Source: Mobilisporobacter senegalensis (GTDB lineage Bacteria; Bacillota; Clostridia; Lachnospirales; Lachnospiraceae). From it: a DNA stretch of 64,000 nt. The number at the start of each line of letters is the position of its first letter. Position 1 is the first letter of the stretch. The DNA is taken from contig NZ_RJVG01000008.1 of assembly GCF_003752155.1 (NCBI RefSeq), positions 122,877-186,876 on the forward strand, given 5' to 3'. Both the position numbers and the translations under genes were made by a program. Below, in pieces: positions 53,414 through 62,693 of this stretch. The notes under the pieces are model-generated. The model was not told the DNA's origin, did not search any database, and saw only the letters and a program-made list of their open reading frames with translations.

Positions 53414-56248
53414 ATGAAGAAAAGGAATCATATATTATTTACGATGTTAATGTGTTTCGTTATGGCATTCCCATCTATTACCCCATTACAAAGAAATAAT
53501 ATAGTACAAGCTTCTGCAATAACGGCGTCAACAGGAGTTTCTATTCCAGGAATAGTTACTGCATCGAGTTTGAAAGTAAGATCGAAAGCAGATAAGACAG
53601 GTGCTCAATTAAAGATTAGTGGCAAATATGTAAGCCTTATTAAAAATACAAAAGTAACAATTTTAAAAGAAGTGATTGTTGACGGGGAAAAGTGGTATTA
53701 TATTTCAGCCAAATGGAATGGCACTACAATAAAAGGGTATGTTTCCAGTGATTACATAAAGTTATCTTTATCATCAAAAGTACCAGCGTTAGTTAATAGT
53801 AATTCAAAGATTCAAATCAGGACAGGTGCCGGAGACAATAAGCCTTATCTTAAAGTAGGAAATACAATCGTAGCATTAAAAACCACAACTTTATATATTA
53901 CAGGTGAAGTAACTGCGGGAGGAGCAAAATGGTATAAAGTATCGTTTAAATTTGAAGGTAAAACAAGAAGCGGCTATATCAAAGCAATTGATACAAAATT
54001 TAAAGGTACTACCAGTGTGAAGACACAAGAAGATACTTCTACAGCATCCTATGTAACAAGTGCTTCTAATTATTCTGTTCCGGGTATTGTAAACGCAACA
54101 AGCTTAAATGTAAGAACAAAGGCGAGTAGGACAGGTCCTCAATTAAAGTCTGGAAGTAAAAATGTTGCTATTAAGAATAAAACAAAAATTACTATTATAA
54201 AAGAAGTTATTGTAAGTAATGAGAAATGGTATTATATTTCCTTTAAATTTGATAAAAAAACAGTTAAGGGGTATGTCTTAAGTGATTATATAAAAATAGC
54301 AACTACTAAAATTCCAGCTGCAGTTAACAGCAAAAAGAATATAAGTATCAGAACCGGAGCAAGTGATAAGAAATCCTACTTAAAAGTAAGTGGTAAAACA
54401 GTCTCCTTAAAACCGGGCACTGAATTAGCTGTTATCAGTGAATATATGACAAGTGGTGTGAAATGGTTTAAAGTAACATTTAAATATTCTGGTAAAACAA
54501 CAACCGGCTATATTAAAGCTATGGATGTTATTTTCAAGAAGAAGGAAGAAGTGAAGGAACCGGTCGATAATACTCCAAAACCAGAGGATAATGAAACTAC
54601 ACCAGAAAAACCAGTGGATAATAATGATACCGTTAAAATAGGAAAAGTTACAGCAAGTTCTTTAAGAGTCCGATCCGGATCAGGAACAAGTTATGCACAA
54701 GTTTATGATGCAGCAAATCAACCTATTTCATTGAGTTCTGGGCATGAAGTTACAATAAAGTCAGAGATAGCAATTGGTTCTACATTGTGGTATGAAGTTT
54801 CATTTAAATATGGAAATGCAACGTATGATGGTTATGTATCAGGAGATTATATAAGAATTGTTGAAACTCCAAATGTTCCAGAAAATCCCGGCACTACAAT
54901 CCCGGAGATACCAAATGATGGTGATAATACAGGGAATCCCCCTATTTTAAGTGATGCAGAATTTGAAGCAGCAATGATAAATCAAGGTTTTCCTGAGAGC
55001 TATAAACCTTATTTACGGGCTTTACATGCAGAACATCCTTATTGGCAATTTGAAGCTTATCAGACAGGACTGGATTGGGAGACGGTAATTGCTAATCAGA
55101 ATAAGATTGGTAAGAACTTAATAACCAATTCAAAAAATATAGCATGGAAATCTCTTGCAACAGGTGCATATAATTGGAAAACGGATCAGTTTATCCCTTA
55201 TGATGGGTCTACCTGGGTAACAGCATCTAAGGAAGCAATTGAATATTATATGGATCCAAGAAACTTCCTGACATCAAGTGAAATCTTCCAATTTGAACTG
55301 CTAAGTTATCAAAAAGCGTATCAGACAAAAGAGGGCGTTGAGAATATTTTATTAAATACGGCATTGTATGGAACATCCTATACATATATCAATGATGCAG
55401 CAGAAGAGATAGCAACAACCTATGGTGATACATTTATAAAAGCAGCAGAAGTTTCAATGGTAAGCCCGTATCATCTGGCGACAAGAGTAAAACAGGAAGT
55501 TGTAACAGGAAGAACTACATTAAGTTCATCTGTCACCGGGAAAGTCTCAGGCTACGAAGGCTACTACAACTTCTTTAATATAGGAGCTACCCATAGTACA
55601 GTGCCAGGAGGTGCTGTTGCCAATGGTTTAAATTATGCAAAGAATGGGTCTGGTAACGCGGCCACCAATGCATTATATATGATTCCATGGGATAGTCCAT
55701 TCAAATCAATTGTAGGGGGGTCTAATTTTATAGGTGCTTCTTACATCAACAGGGGACAAAATACAGTATATCTCCAAAAATTTAATGTTACTCCGGTCTC
55801 TACCCATTCTCACCAATATATGGCAAATGTAGAAGCGGCAAGGGCTGAATCTGCAAAAACTTATGCTGGATATAGTGCAATGACCGATATTCCAATTGTA
55901 TTTAAGATTCCTGTATATATTAATATGCCAGAGAATGTCTGCCCACAACCTGCGACAGCATTGAATCCTAACAACTGGTTGAAATCCTTATCCGTGGATG
56001 GTTATAAATTAACTCCAACGTTTAAGATTGAAGATTTAGAAGGTACCCTTTATAGTTTGATCGTACCTGGTAAAATCGAAGGTGTTAATGTTTCAGCAGC
56101 AGCAGTTAGTACAAAGGCGAGTGTAAGTGGGACTGGTTATGTACCACTTTCTATAGGTAACAATCCAGTAACGATTACAGTTACTGCTGAAAACCAAGCC
56201 GTTAGACAATATACGATCAATATTGTAAGAGATATGAGTGTGCAATAG
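53414..56248 (+). CDS. Secreted cell-wall N-acetylglucosaminidase with SH3 repeats and cadherin-like domain
   Basis: 944 residues. Signal peptide (about 1-34), then five bacterial SH3 modules between residues 45 and 490; modules 1/3 and 2/4 are pairs (SLKVRSKAD and SLNVRTKAS; KIQIRTGAGD and NISIRTGASD), and module 5 is separated by a Pro/Glu/Asp linker. A glucosaminidase domain (about 515-815) follows, with the family elements HPYWQFEAYQTGLDW, DPRNFLTSSEIFQFE, SPYHLATRVKQEV and GYYNFFNIGA. A C-terminal cadherin-like beta-sandwich (about 850-940) ends the protein. It should cut glycan chains of peptidoglycan, as in LytD-type autolysins. GAAAGGAG precedes the ATG. Confidence 0.9.
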   Translation: MKKRNHILFTMLMCFVMAFPSITPLQRNNIVQASAITASTGVSIPGIVTASSLKVRSKADKTGAQLKISGKYVSLIKNTKVTILKEVIVDGEKWYYISAKWNGTTIKGYVSSDYIKLSLSSKVPALVNSNSKIQIRTGAGDNKPYLKVGNTIVALKTTTLYITGEVTAGGAKWYKVSFKFEGKTRSGYIKAIDTKFKGTTSVKTQEDTSTASYVTSASNYSVPGIVNATSLNVRTKASRTGPQLKSGSKNVAIKNKTKITIIKEVIVSNEKWYYISFKFDKKTVKGYVLSDYIKIATTKIPAAVNSKKNISIRTGASDKKSYLKVSGKTVSLKPGTELAVISEYMTSGVKWFKVTFKYSGKTTTGYIKAMDVIFKKKEEVKEPVDNTPKPEDNETTPEKPVDNNDTVKIGKVTASSLRVRSGSGTSYAQVYDAANQPISLSSGHEVTIKSEIAIGSTLWYEVSFKYGNATYDGYVSGDYIRIVETPNVPENPGTTIPEIPNDGDNTGNPPILSDAEFEAAMINQGFPESYKPYLRALHAEHPYWQFEAYQTGLDWETVIANQNKIGKNLITNSKNIAWKSLATGAYNWKTDQFIPYDGSTWVTASKEAIEYYMDPRNFLTSSEIFQFELLSYQKAYQTKEGVENILLNTALYGTSYTYINDAAEEIATTYGDTFIKAAEVSMVSPYHLATRVKQEVVTGRTTLSSSVTGKVSGYEGYYNFFNIGATHSTVPGGAVANGLNYAKNGSGNAATNALYMIPWDSPFKSIVGGSNFIGASYINRGQNTVYLQKFNVTPVSTHSHQYMANVEAARAESAKTYAGYSAMTDIPIVFKIPVYINMPENVCPQPATALNPNNWLKSLSVDGYKLTPTFKIEDLEGTLYSLIVPGKIEGVNVSAAAVSTKASVSGTGYVPLSIGNNPVTITVTAENQAVRQYTINIVRDMSVQ

Positions 56249-56273
56249 GAATAAGTGCATACTTGAATTAGAT

Positions 56274-56314
56274 AGAGGCTGTTTCAGAAAGAGTTCAATT
56301 TTTGAAACAGCCTC
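56274..56314 (+). terminator. Hairpin between the glucosaminidase and cohesin-like genes
   Basis: AGAGGCTGTTTCA pairs with TGAAACAGCCTCT around a 15-nt loop. The tail TTAATT is a weak U-run, so some read-through into the next gene is possible. Confidence 0.6.
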
Positions 56315-56344
56315 TTAATTAAAGAAAGAGAAAGGAGTATGGAT

Positions 56345-57559
56345 ATGAAGAAAAGATGTATATATTTAGGATTGATCTTAATCCTGGTTATAAATTTGAT
56401 TTTTAATATGAATGGGATTACAGCCCATGCTGCAAGTGCAACTATTAAATTTTCTACAAATAGCACGGTGGTAACAAAAGGGAATAATATTACCGTATCA
56501 TTAACTTTAGAAGCAGAGGAAGCAATTGGTGAGTTTGAAGGATATATCTCCTATGATGCAGATATTCTTGAATTTATAGAGTCAGGCAGCTTTATTAGTG
56601 GAGGAGATGGAGTCCTTCGCGTTGCTGAAACAAGTGATACAGATGGTGATACCAAGAAAAAATATAGTATGAAATTTAAAGCAAAAGAAGTTGGAGTTGG
56701 TGAAATAAAATTAAGTGAAACACCGTTTGTATACAATTATGAAGAAGGAAAAGAGATGTCTGTATCCAGTAACCAAATTTCCATCAATGTGAAAACAACA
56801 AAAAGAGTGAGTACAGAAACAAATCTTTCGGATTTGAAAATTAGTCCTGGCACATTAACACCTAAATTTGATCCATATGTCTATGAGTATTCCACAGAAG
56901 TAGATAGTGATGTTTCAAGTTTAATTATCAGTGGGACTGCAAAAGACTCTAATGCAAGTGTTAAAGTACAGGGAAATAATGATCTTGCAGAAGGCAAAAA
57001 TACGGTGACTTTAACTGTGAAAGCAGAATCTGGAGATACAAAAGACTATATAATCTATGTAGATAAAAAAGCTGCTGCCACAGAAGATGAACCAAATGCA
57101 GATGATTCAAAAGATAATTTTAAAATAACTTCAGAAGATGGCAAAACATTCATTGAAAACAAATATCGTTATGAAATCATTGATGTTCCTGAGGATGAAC
57201 AAGTACCAGCCGGATACTCCAAAACAAAATTAATACTTTATGGAGTAAATGTTACTGCATATACAAAGGCAGATGATTTAGAAAATGATTTCCTTTTAAT
57301 ATATGCAATGAATGAAGACGGAGAATCAGGTTACTACCAGTATGATCGTGTGGAACAGACAATGCAGCGATACACCGGACCGCTGATCACAGACGTAAAT
57401 AATACAGAGGATGGTGTAACTTTTGATGAATATAACGCAAAATTAACTCAGCTTTCAATTATTATTGCAGTATTAAGTGCAGTTTGTATTTTATTGATTC
57501 TTGGAATTATAAAATTATATTTAAAATCAAAAGGATTTAAAGAAAATGATTTAGAATAA
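56345..57559 (+). CDS. Membrane-anchored cohesin-like / cadherin-like surface protein
   Basis: 404 residues from ATG 56345, 7 bp after AAAGGAG (ATG 56339 would be too close). Signal peptide (about 1-30), cohesin-like domain (about 32-155: NNITVSLTLEAEEAIGEFEGYISYD, then EIKLSETPF), cadherin-like beta-sandwich (about 160-242: LSDLKISPGTLTPKFDPYVYEY, ending KDYIIYVDK), an acidic linker, a second folded part, and a C-terminal membrane helix (about 372-394) with a short basic tail. It has no catalytic motif. It shares the cadherin-like fold with the glucosaminidase upstream, suggesting joint action at the cell wall. Partner unknown. Confidence 0.75.
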   Translation: MKKRCIYLGLILILVINLIFNMNGITAHAASATIKFSTNSTVVTKGNNITVSLTLEAEEAIGEFEGYISYDADILEFIESGSFISGGDGVLRVAETSDTDGDTKKKYSMKFKAKEVGVGEIKLSETPFVYNYEEGKEMSVSSNQISINVKTTKRVSTETNLSDLKISPGTLTPKFDPYVYEYSTEVDSDVSSLIISGTAKDSNASVKVQGNNDLAEGKNTVTLTVKAESGDTKDYIIYVDKKAAATEDEPNADDSKDNFKITSEDGKTFIENKYRYEIIDVPEDEQVPAGYSKTKLILYGVNVTAYTKADDLENDFLLIYAMNEDGESGYYQYDRVEQTMQRYTGPLITDVNNTEDGVTFDEYNAKLTQLSIIIAVLSAVCILLILGIIKLYLKSKGFKENDLE

Positions 57560-57563
57560 TATT

Positions 57564-57597
57564 CAGGTGCCAAAATTCTTTGGCACCTGCTTTTATT
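57564..57597 (+). terminator. Intrinsic terminator of the cohesin-like gene
   Basis: CAGGTGCCAAA / TTTGGCACCTG with an ATTC loop, then CTTTTATTT. Confidence 0.92.
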
Positions 57598-57715
57598 TGG
57601 AAGGATAAACTTTCTATACTCTTGACAATAGAATGGACATTTTAAGAACATACTATTAATATTATTTAAAGTAATAAGGTTGGAGGAAAATGAAAGATAT
57701 GTTAGAATTGACATA

Positions 57716-57743
57716 TTGACATTGAGTTTATATTTGTTATACT
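57716..57743 (+). promoter_or_regulatory. Promoter of the gntR-clpC operon
   Basis: TTGACA and TATACT with a 16-bp spacer. A second TTGACA lies 8 bp upstream (57708). No CtsR-type heptad repeat (GGTCAAA) is visible. Confidence 0.7.
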
Positions 57744-57787
57744 AATCATATAACAGATATAACGGTATTTGTTGGGAGGTGATAAGC

Positions 57788-58171
57788 TTGATCATTCGAA
57801 TAGATTTTAATAGTGATGAAGCTATCTATATACAACTTAGAAATCAGATTATCATTGGAATAGCTAATTCTCAAATCAGAGAAGGTGATAATTTGCCATC
57901 AGTAAGAGATCTGGCAGAAGATATAGGCATTAATATGCATACAGTAAATAAAGCCTATACTATATTAAAACAGGAAGGTTATGTTAAACTTGACCGAAGA
58001 AAAGGTGCTGTGATTTCAATAGATGCTGATAAATATAAGGCTATTATGGAAATGACGAATGAGATGAAAGTCATTCTTGCAAAAGCAATTTGCAGGAATA
58101 TTTCCTGTAAGGAAGCTCATGAGATCGTGGACAAGATTTTTATGGAATATGAATCGGATAATGGTTTATAG
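57788..58171 (+). CDS. GntR-family (YtrA-like) regulator
   Basis: 127 residues starting at TTG 57788, 6 bp after GGGAGGTGA; GTG 57779 overlaps that site. A short GntR winged helix (AIYIQLRNQIIIGIANSQI, LPSVRDLAEDIGINMHTVNKAYTIL) is followed by a short helical tail of about 45 residues, as in YtrA-type repressors. It sits 37 bp before clpC, the position that ctsR-mcsA-mcsB occupies in many Firmicutes, so it may control the protease gene. Confidence 0.88.
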   Translation: MIIRIDFNSDEAIYIQLRNQIIIGIANSQIREGDNLPSVRDLAEDIGINMHTVNKAYTILKQEGYVKLDRRKGAVISIDADKYKAIMEMTNEMKVILAKAICRNISCKEAHEIVDKIFMEYESDNGL

Positions 58172-58208
58172 AATGATATTATTGAATTAAAAGTCAGGAG
58201 GGCTAATC

Positions 58209-60668
58209 ATGAATGAGAAGTTCACAGAGAGTGCCAAAGAAGCTTTAAACTCAGCTGCGGAAGTAGCTTATAAATTAAAACATAGTTATATTGGAACAGA
58301 ACATCTTCTATTAGGTCTGTTATGCGGCAACGGGGTCGCAAAACGTGTATTAGAGGAAAATGGAGTGGAAAAAGATAATATAATCGAACTGGTAAATCAA
58401 CTGATCGCTCCAAAATCAAAGGTAAAATTGATTGAAATAGATAGTTTTACACCAAGAGCTAAGAAAGTAATAGAGCAGAGCCATAAAGAAGCATTACGTA
58501 TGAAATCAAGTTCCGTTGGAACAGAACATATATTAATCGCTTTAATGAAAGAATCCGATTGTATTGCTGTACGCCTATTAAACACAATCGGAGTTAACCT
58601 TCAAAAATTGTATGTAGATTTAATTGCCGGTATTGGTGGAGATCCTAGTGCTGCTAAGAATGAATATTTAGCAGTAAAAGGGAAACAAAAAGCGAAATCA
58701 ACAACTCCAACCCTGGATCAATTCAGTAGAGATCTTACAAATTATGCCAGAGAAGGCAAACTGGATCCTGTAATCGGACGTGAAAATGAAATTCAGAGAG
58801 TAATTCAGATAATCAGCAGACGAACAAAAAATAATCCTTGTCTCATTGGTGAACCAGGCGTGGGTAAAACTGCAATTGCGGAAGGACTTGCTCAAATGAT
58901 CGTTGATGGAAATGCTCCAGAAGCCATGAAAGATAAAAGAGTCATTACTCTTGATTTATCCGGCATGGTTGCGGGATCAAAATATCGAGGAGAGTTTGAA
59001 GAAAGAATAAAGAAAGTAATTCATGAAGTAATGAATGATGGCAATGTTCTACTTTTTATTGATGAGATTCATACTATCATTGGAGCTGGTGGTGCAGAGG
59101 GAGCAATTGATGCTTCAAATATTTTAAAGCCAGCTTTATCAAGAGGAGAACTTCAATTAATTGGAGCAACTACAAGAGAAGAATATCGTAAATATATTGA
59201 AAAAGATGCTGCGCTTGAGAGGAGATTCCAGCCTGTTGTAGTAGAGGAACCAACTACAGACGAGACTCTATTGATTCTTAAAGGGCTTAGAGAACGTTAT
59301 GAGAAGCATCACAATGTAGAGATAACAGATGATGCCCTGGATGCGGCAGTAAAACTTACAAGCAGATATATTAATGATAGATATTTGCCGGATAAAGCAA
59401 TCGATGTTATTGATGAAGCTGCTTCTAAAGTCAGATTAAGTACATTTTCTTCTATGCCAAATATAAAAAAATTAGAGCTGGAATATAAAGATCTGGATAA
59501 AGAAAAAGAAGAAGCAATAATCAATCAATTATTTGATAAAGTTAGAGAAATTAAAGAAGAACAAGAAAAAATTCAGAAAAAGATTCATAGATTAAAATTA
59601 AATAAAGAGAAAAAAGACAGTATCCATGAATATATTGTAGGAGAAGCAGAAATTGCTGATATTATTTCCAGCTGGACTAAGATTCCAGTAAAGAGATTGG
59701 AGGAAGAAGAGAGCCAGAGGCTGCAAAAACTTGAAGAGATTCTTCACGAAAGGGTAGTTGGGCAGGAAGAAGCAGTGGTTGCTGTGGCAAAGGCGATTCG
59801 AAGAGGCAGAGTAGGTTTAAAAGATCCAAATCGTCCGATTGGCTCATTCCTGTTCCTTGGGCCAACGGGTGTGGGGAAAACTGAGTTGTCCAAAGCATTG
59901 GCTGAAGCAATGTTTGGAAATGAGAGTTCCATGATACGGGTAGATATGTCTGAATACATGGAAAAGCACAGTGTGTCAAAATTAATTGGCTCTCCTCCAG
60001 GCTATGTAGGTTATGATGAAGGTGGTCAGTTAAGTGAGAAAGTGAGACAAAATCCTTATTCCGTGATACTATTTGACGAAATTGAGAAAGCACATCCGGA
60101 TGTATTCAATATCCTTTTACAGGTACTTGATGACGGGCATATAACAGATTCTCAGGGAAGAAAAGTAAGCTTTAAAAATACAATCATCATTATGACGTCT
60201 AATGCAGGTGCTGAAAGTATCATATCACCTAAAACTTTAGGTTTTGTAACTGCTCAGGACGAAAATGAGAGCTATAAGAGAATGAAGAATGGTGTTATGG
60301 AAGAAGTAAAACGTATCTTCAAGCCGGAATTCATTAATCGTATTGATGAAATTATAGTCTTCCATTCTTTAACAGAAGAGAATATTAAACAAATCGTAAG
60401 TATTATGATTGCTACAATTGCCAAGAGAATCAAGAGCCAGATGAACATTACATTAAAAGTATCTGATGAGGCAATTGCTCATATTGCTAAAGCGGGATAT
60501 GATCAAAAATATGGTGCAAGGCCTCTTAGAAGATCACTTCAAACGAAAATTGAAGATAAACTTGCAGAAGAGATATTGGCTTCTAACATAAGGCAGGGGG
60601 ATAATGTAACAGTTAAGCTAAAAGACCAAGAGTTAACATTTTCGATAAGAAAATCCAAAAAAATATAA
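58209..60668 (+). CDS. clpC: Clp protease ATP-binding subunit ClpC
   Basis: 819 residues. Duplicated Clp N domain (about 1-145), AAA+ module 1 with GEPGVGKTA and LFIDEIHTIIGAG, a middle domain (about 400-470), AAA+ module 2 with GPTGVGKTE, VDMSEYMEKHSVSKLIGSPPGYVGYDEGG and LFDEIEKAHPD, and a C-terminal sensor 2 (GARPLRR). It unfolds substrates for ClpP. In Bacillus it needs adaptor MecA/McsB; no mcsA or mcsB is next to it here. CAGGAGGG precedes the ATG. Confidence 0.96.
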   Translation: MNEKFTESAKEALNSAAEVAYKLKHSYIGTEHLLLGLLCGNGVAKRVLEENGVEKDNIIELVNQLIAPKSKVKLIEIDSFTPRAKKVIEQSHKEALRMKSSSVGTEHILIALMKESDCIAVRLLNTIGVNLQKLYVDLIAGIGGDPSAAKNEYLAVKGKQKAKSTTPTLDQFSRDLTNYAREGKLDPVIGRENEIQRVIQIISRRTKNNPCLIGEPGVGKTAIAEGLAQMIVDGNAPEAMKDKRVITLDLSGMVAGSKYRGEFEERIKKVIHEVMNDGNVLLFIDEIHTIIGAGGAEGAIDASNILKPALSRGELQLIGATTREEYRKYIEKDAALERRFQPVVVEEPTTDETLLILKGLRERYEKHHNVEITDDALDAAVKLTSRYINDRYLPDKAIDVIDEAASKVRLSTFSSMPNIKKLELEYKDLDKEKEEAIINQLFDKVREIKEEQEKIQKKIHRLKLNKEKKDSIHEYIVGEAEIADIISSWTKIPVKRLEEEESQRLQKLEEILHERVVGQEEAVVAVAKAIRRGRVGLKDPNRPIGSFLFLGPTGVGKTELSKALAEAMFGNESSMIRVDMSEYMEKHSVSKLIGSPPGYVGYDEGGQLSEKVRQNPYSVILFDEIEKAHPDVFNILLQVLDDGHITDSQGRKVSFKNTIIIMTSNAGAESIISPKTLGFVTAQDENESYKRMKNGVMEEVKRIFKPEFINRIDEIIVFHSLTEENIKQIVSIMIATIAKRIKSQMNITLKVSDEAIAHIAKAGYDQKYGARPLRRSLQTKIEDKLAEEILASNIRQGDNVTVKLKDQELTFSIRKSKKI

Positions 60669-60815
60669 AATAATTGTTAATATGCATAATGCACTAGAAA
60701 TTAACATGAAAGTAGTATATAATATAGTATGAGTAAACTATTAAAAATTACTGAATTATAAGGGCTTACCCATGGAATTATATCGTAGTTATATTAAAAT
60801 TAGGAGGAGTCTAAG

Positions 60816-61229
60816 ATGACTGTTATACAAGAATTAATACGTAAGGAAGACAACGGGACATTAAGCTTTGGAAATTATAGCTTAGAGAAAAAATCAAAGG
60901 TTTCTGATTTCGAACACAACGGTGATTTATATAAAGTAAAAACTTTCAAGGAAATTACTAAATTAGAGAAAAATGGAATGTTTGTATATGAATCAGTCCC
61001 AGGAACGTCTGTCTTCAACCTTGATATTACAGATAAAGAAGTAAGTTTTGTAGTAGAAGGTCCTGAAGATACACAAGTCACCTTAGAACTTGAAGCGGAG
61101 AAAGAGTATAAAATATTCATTAATGACACAAATATCGGCAAGATGAAAACGAATCTTGGAGGTAAACTTGTTCTTAGTGTTGAACTTAGTACAGAAAGAA
61201 AATCAAAAATTAAAGTTATAAAGGCATAA
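60816..61229 (+). CDS. Small conserved clostridial protein (database name endosialidase)
   Basis: 137 residues, beta-rich, no signal peptide or membrane helix. I recognise it as a family frequent in Lachnospiraceae that databases often call endosialidase, from lines such as LYKVKTFKEITKLEKNGMFVYESVPGT and KMKTNLGGKLVLSVEL. It is far too short for a phage endosialidase and has no visible active site, so the name is almost certainly misleading. The gene has AGGAGG before the ATG and lies between clpC and radA with its own terminator. Function unknown. Confidence 0.75.
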   Translation: MTVIQELIRKEDNGTLSFGNYSLEKKSKVSDFEHNGDLYKVKTFKEITKLEKNGMFVYESVPGTSVFNLDITDKEVSFVVEGPEDTQVTLELEAEKEYKIFINDTNIGKMKTNLGGKLVLSVELSTERKSKIKVIKA

Positions 61230-61255
61230 CCGCTTAACAAGAAGATAAATTCTTT

Positions 61256-61298
61256 AAGGGACTGTTGTAAAATGTGTTTTGCGACAGTCCCTTTTTGA
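61256..61298 (+). terminator. Intrinsic terminator after the small conserved gene
   Basis: AAGGGACTGT / ACAGTCCCTT stem, 19-nt loop, then TTTGATA. Confidence 0.85.
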
Positions 61299-61322
61299 TA
61301 CATATATGAATTAGGGGGAAAT

Positions 61323-62681
61323 ATGGCAAAAAGCAAAACGGTATATTTTTGCAAGGAGTGCGGATTCGAATCGGGAAAATGGCTTGGACAGTGTCCAGGT
61401 TGTAAACAGTGGGATTCTTTTGTAGAAGAACCTGTGATCAAAAAATCAAAATCTTTTTCCGGTGGCAATGTACGATTACAGGCAAGTGAACCAACGAAGT
61501 TATCAAATGTAACTACATCAGAAGATCAAAGGATTCAAACGGGAATTGAAGAATTCGACAGAGTACTTGGAGGCGGAATTGTTATTGGTTCTTTAGTTTT
61601 AGTTGGAGGAGATCCGGGCATCGGAAAGTCAACGCTATTATTACAAATGTGCAAGAATCTGGTAGAGAAACAGCATAGTATTCTTTACATTTCAGGTGAG
61701 GAATCTCTAAAGCAGATAAAGATGAGAGCAGAAAGATTAGGTGCATTTACAGGAGAATTATTACTTCTTAGTGAAACCAATCTGGATATTATAGAAGAAA
61801 CAATCAAAAAACTATCACCTGAAGTAGTTATTATTGACTCAATACAGACTATGTATAAAGAAGAAATTGGTTCTGCTCCAGGTAGTGTAAGTCAGGTCCG
61901 TGAAACAACAGGAACGTTAATGCACCTGGCAAAAGGTCTTGGGGTAAGTATATTTATTGTGGGACATGTTACCAAAGAAGGTGTTGTAGCTGGACCGAGG
62001 GTTTTAGAACATATGGTGGATACTGTGCTTTATTTTGAGGGAGAAAATCAAGCCTCTTATCGAATTTTAAGAGGTGTAAAAAATCGTTTTGGATCTACTA
62101 ATGAAATTGGTGTATTTGAAATGAGAAGTTCCGGGCTGGTAGAGGTGTTAAATCCTTCAGAATATATGTTACAAGGAAAACCAGAAGGAGAATCTGGTTC
62201 TATTGTAGCTTGTTCTATAGAGGGGACAAGGCCAATCCTGGTAGAAGTGCAAGCATTGGTTTGTCAGACAAACTTCAATATGCCAAGGCGTACAGCAGCA
62301 GGAACTGACTATAACAGAGTAAATCTCTTAATGGCTGTAATTGAAAAAAGGCTGGGTATTCAGATGTCCAGTTGTGATGCGTATATAAATGTTGCAGGTG
62401 GTATGAAGATAAATGAGCCGGCACTTGACCTTGGTATAGTAATCTCTCTTATTTCCAGTTATAAAAACAGAGCGGTTGACAGTAAGACAATTGTATTTGG
62501 GGAAGTTGGTCTTACTGGAGAAGTTAGAGCAGTCAATCAAGCAGAACAACGTGTCATTGAGGCTGCTAAGATGGGATTTGAAGTATGTATCCTGCCACAG
62601 GCGAATAAAGAGGTAATTAAGGATAGTAAGATAAAGCTTGTGGGAGTTAGAAATATACGAGAAGCAATTAATATAATCTAA
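61323..62681 (+). CDS. radA: DNA repair protein RadA
   Basis: 452 residues. An N-terminal zinc finger (CKECGFESGKWLGQCPGC), RecA-like core with Walker A GDPGIGKST, Walker B VVIIDSIQTM, the RadA signature KNRFGSTNEIG, and a C-terminal Lon-protease-like domain (about 270-452). It is a branch-migrating helicase in recombination. The start lies 94 bp after the small conserved gene, past a terminator, with AGGGGGAA at the ribosome site. radA next to clpC is a common clostridial arrangement. Confidence 0.97.
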   Translation: MAKSKTVYFCKECGFESGKWLGQCPGCKQWDSFVEEPVIKKSKSFSGGNVRLQASEPTKLSNVTTSEDQRIQTGIEEFDRVLGGGIVIGSLVLVGGDPGIGKSTLLLQMCKNLVEKQHSILYISGEESLKQIKMRAERLGAFTGELLLLSETNLDIIEETIKKLSPEVVIIDSIQTMYKEEIGSAPGSVSQVRETTGTLMHLAKGLGVSIFIVGHVTKEGVVAGPRVLEHMVDTVLYFEGENQASYRILRGVKNRFGSTNEIGVFEMRSSGLVEVLNPSEYMLQGKPEGESGSIVACSIEGTRPILVEVQALVCQTNFNMPRRTAAGTDYNRVNLLMAVIEKRLGIQMSSCDAYINVAGGMKINEPALDLGIVISLISSYKNRAVDSKTIVFGEVGLTGEVRAVNQAEQRVIEAAKMGFEVCILPQANKEVIKDSKIKLVGVRNIREAINII

Positions 62682-62693
62682 GGGGGAAATAAA

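Noticed and set aside
60875..61468. 197-codon minus-strand frame across the small conserved gene and the start of radA
   Set aside because: It is antisense to two well-supported genes and to a terminator, without a ribosome site or recognisable domain.
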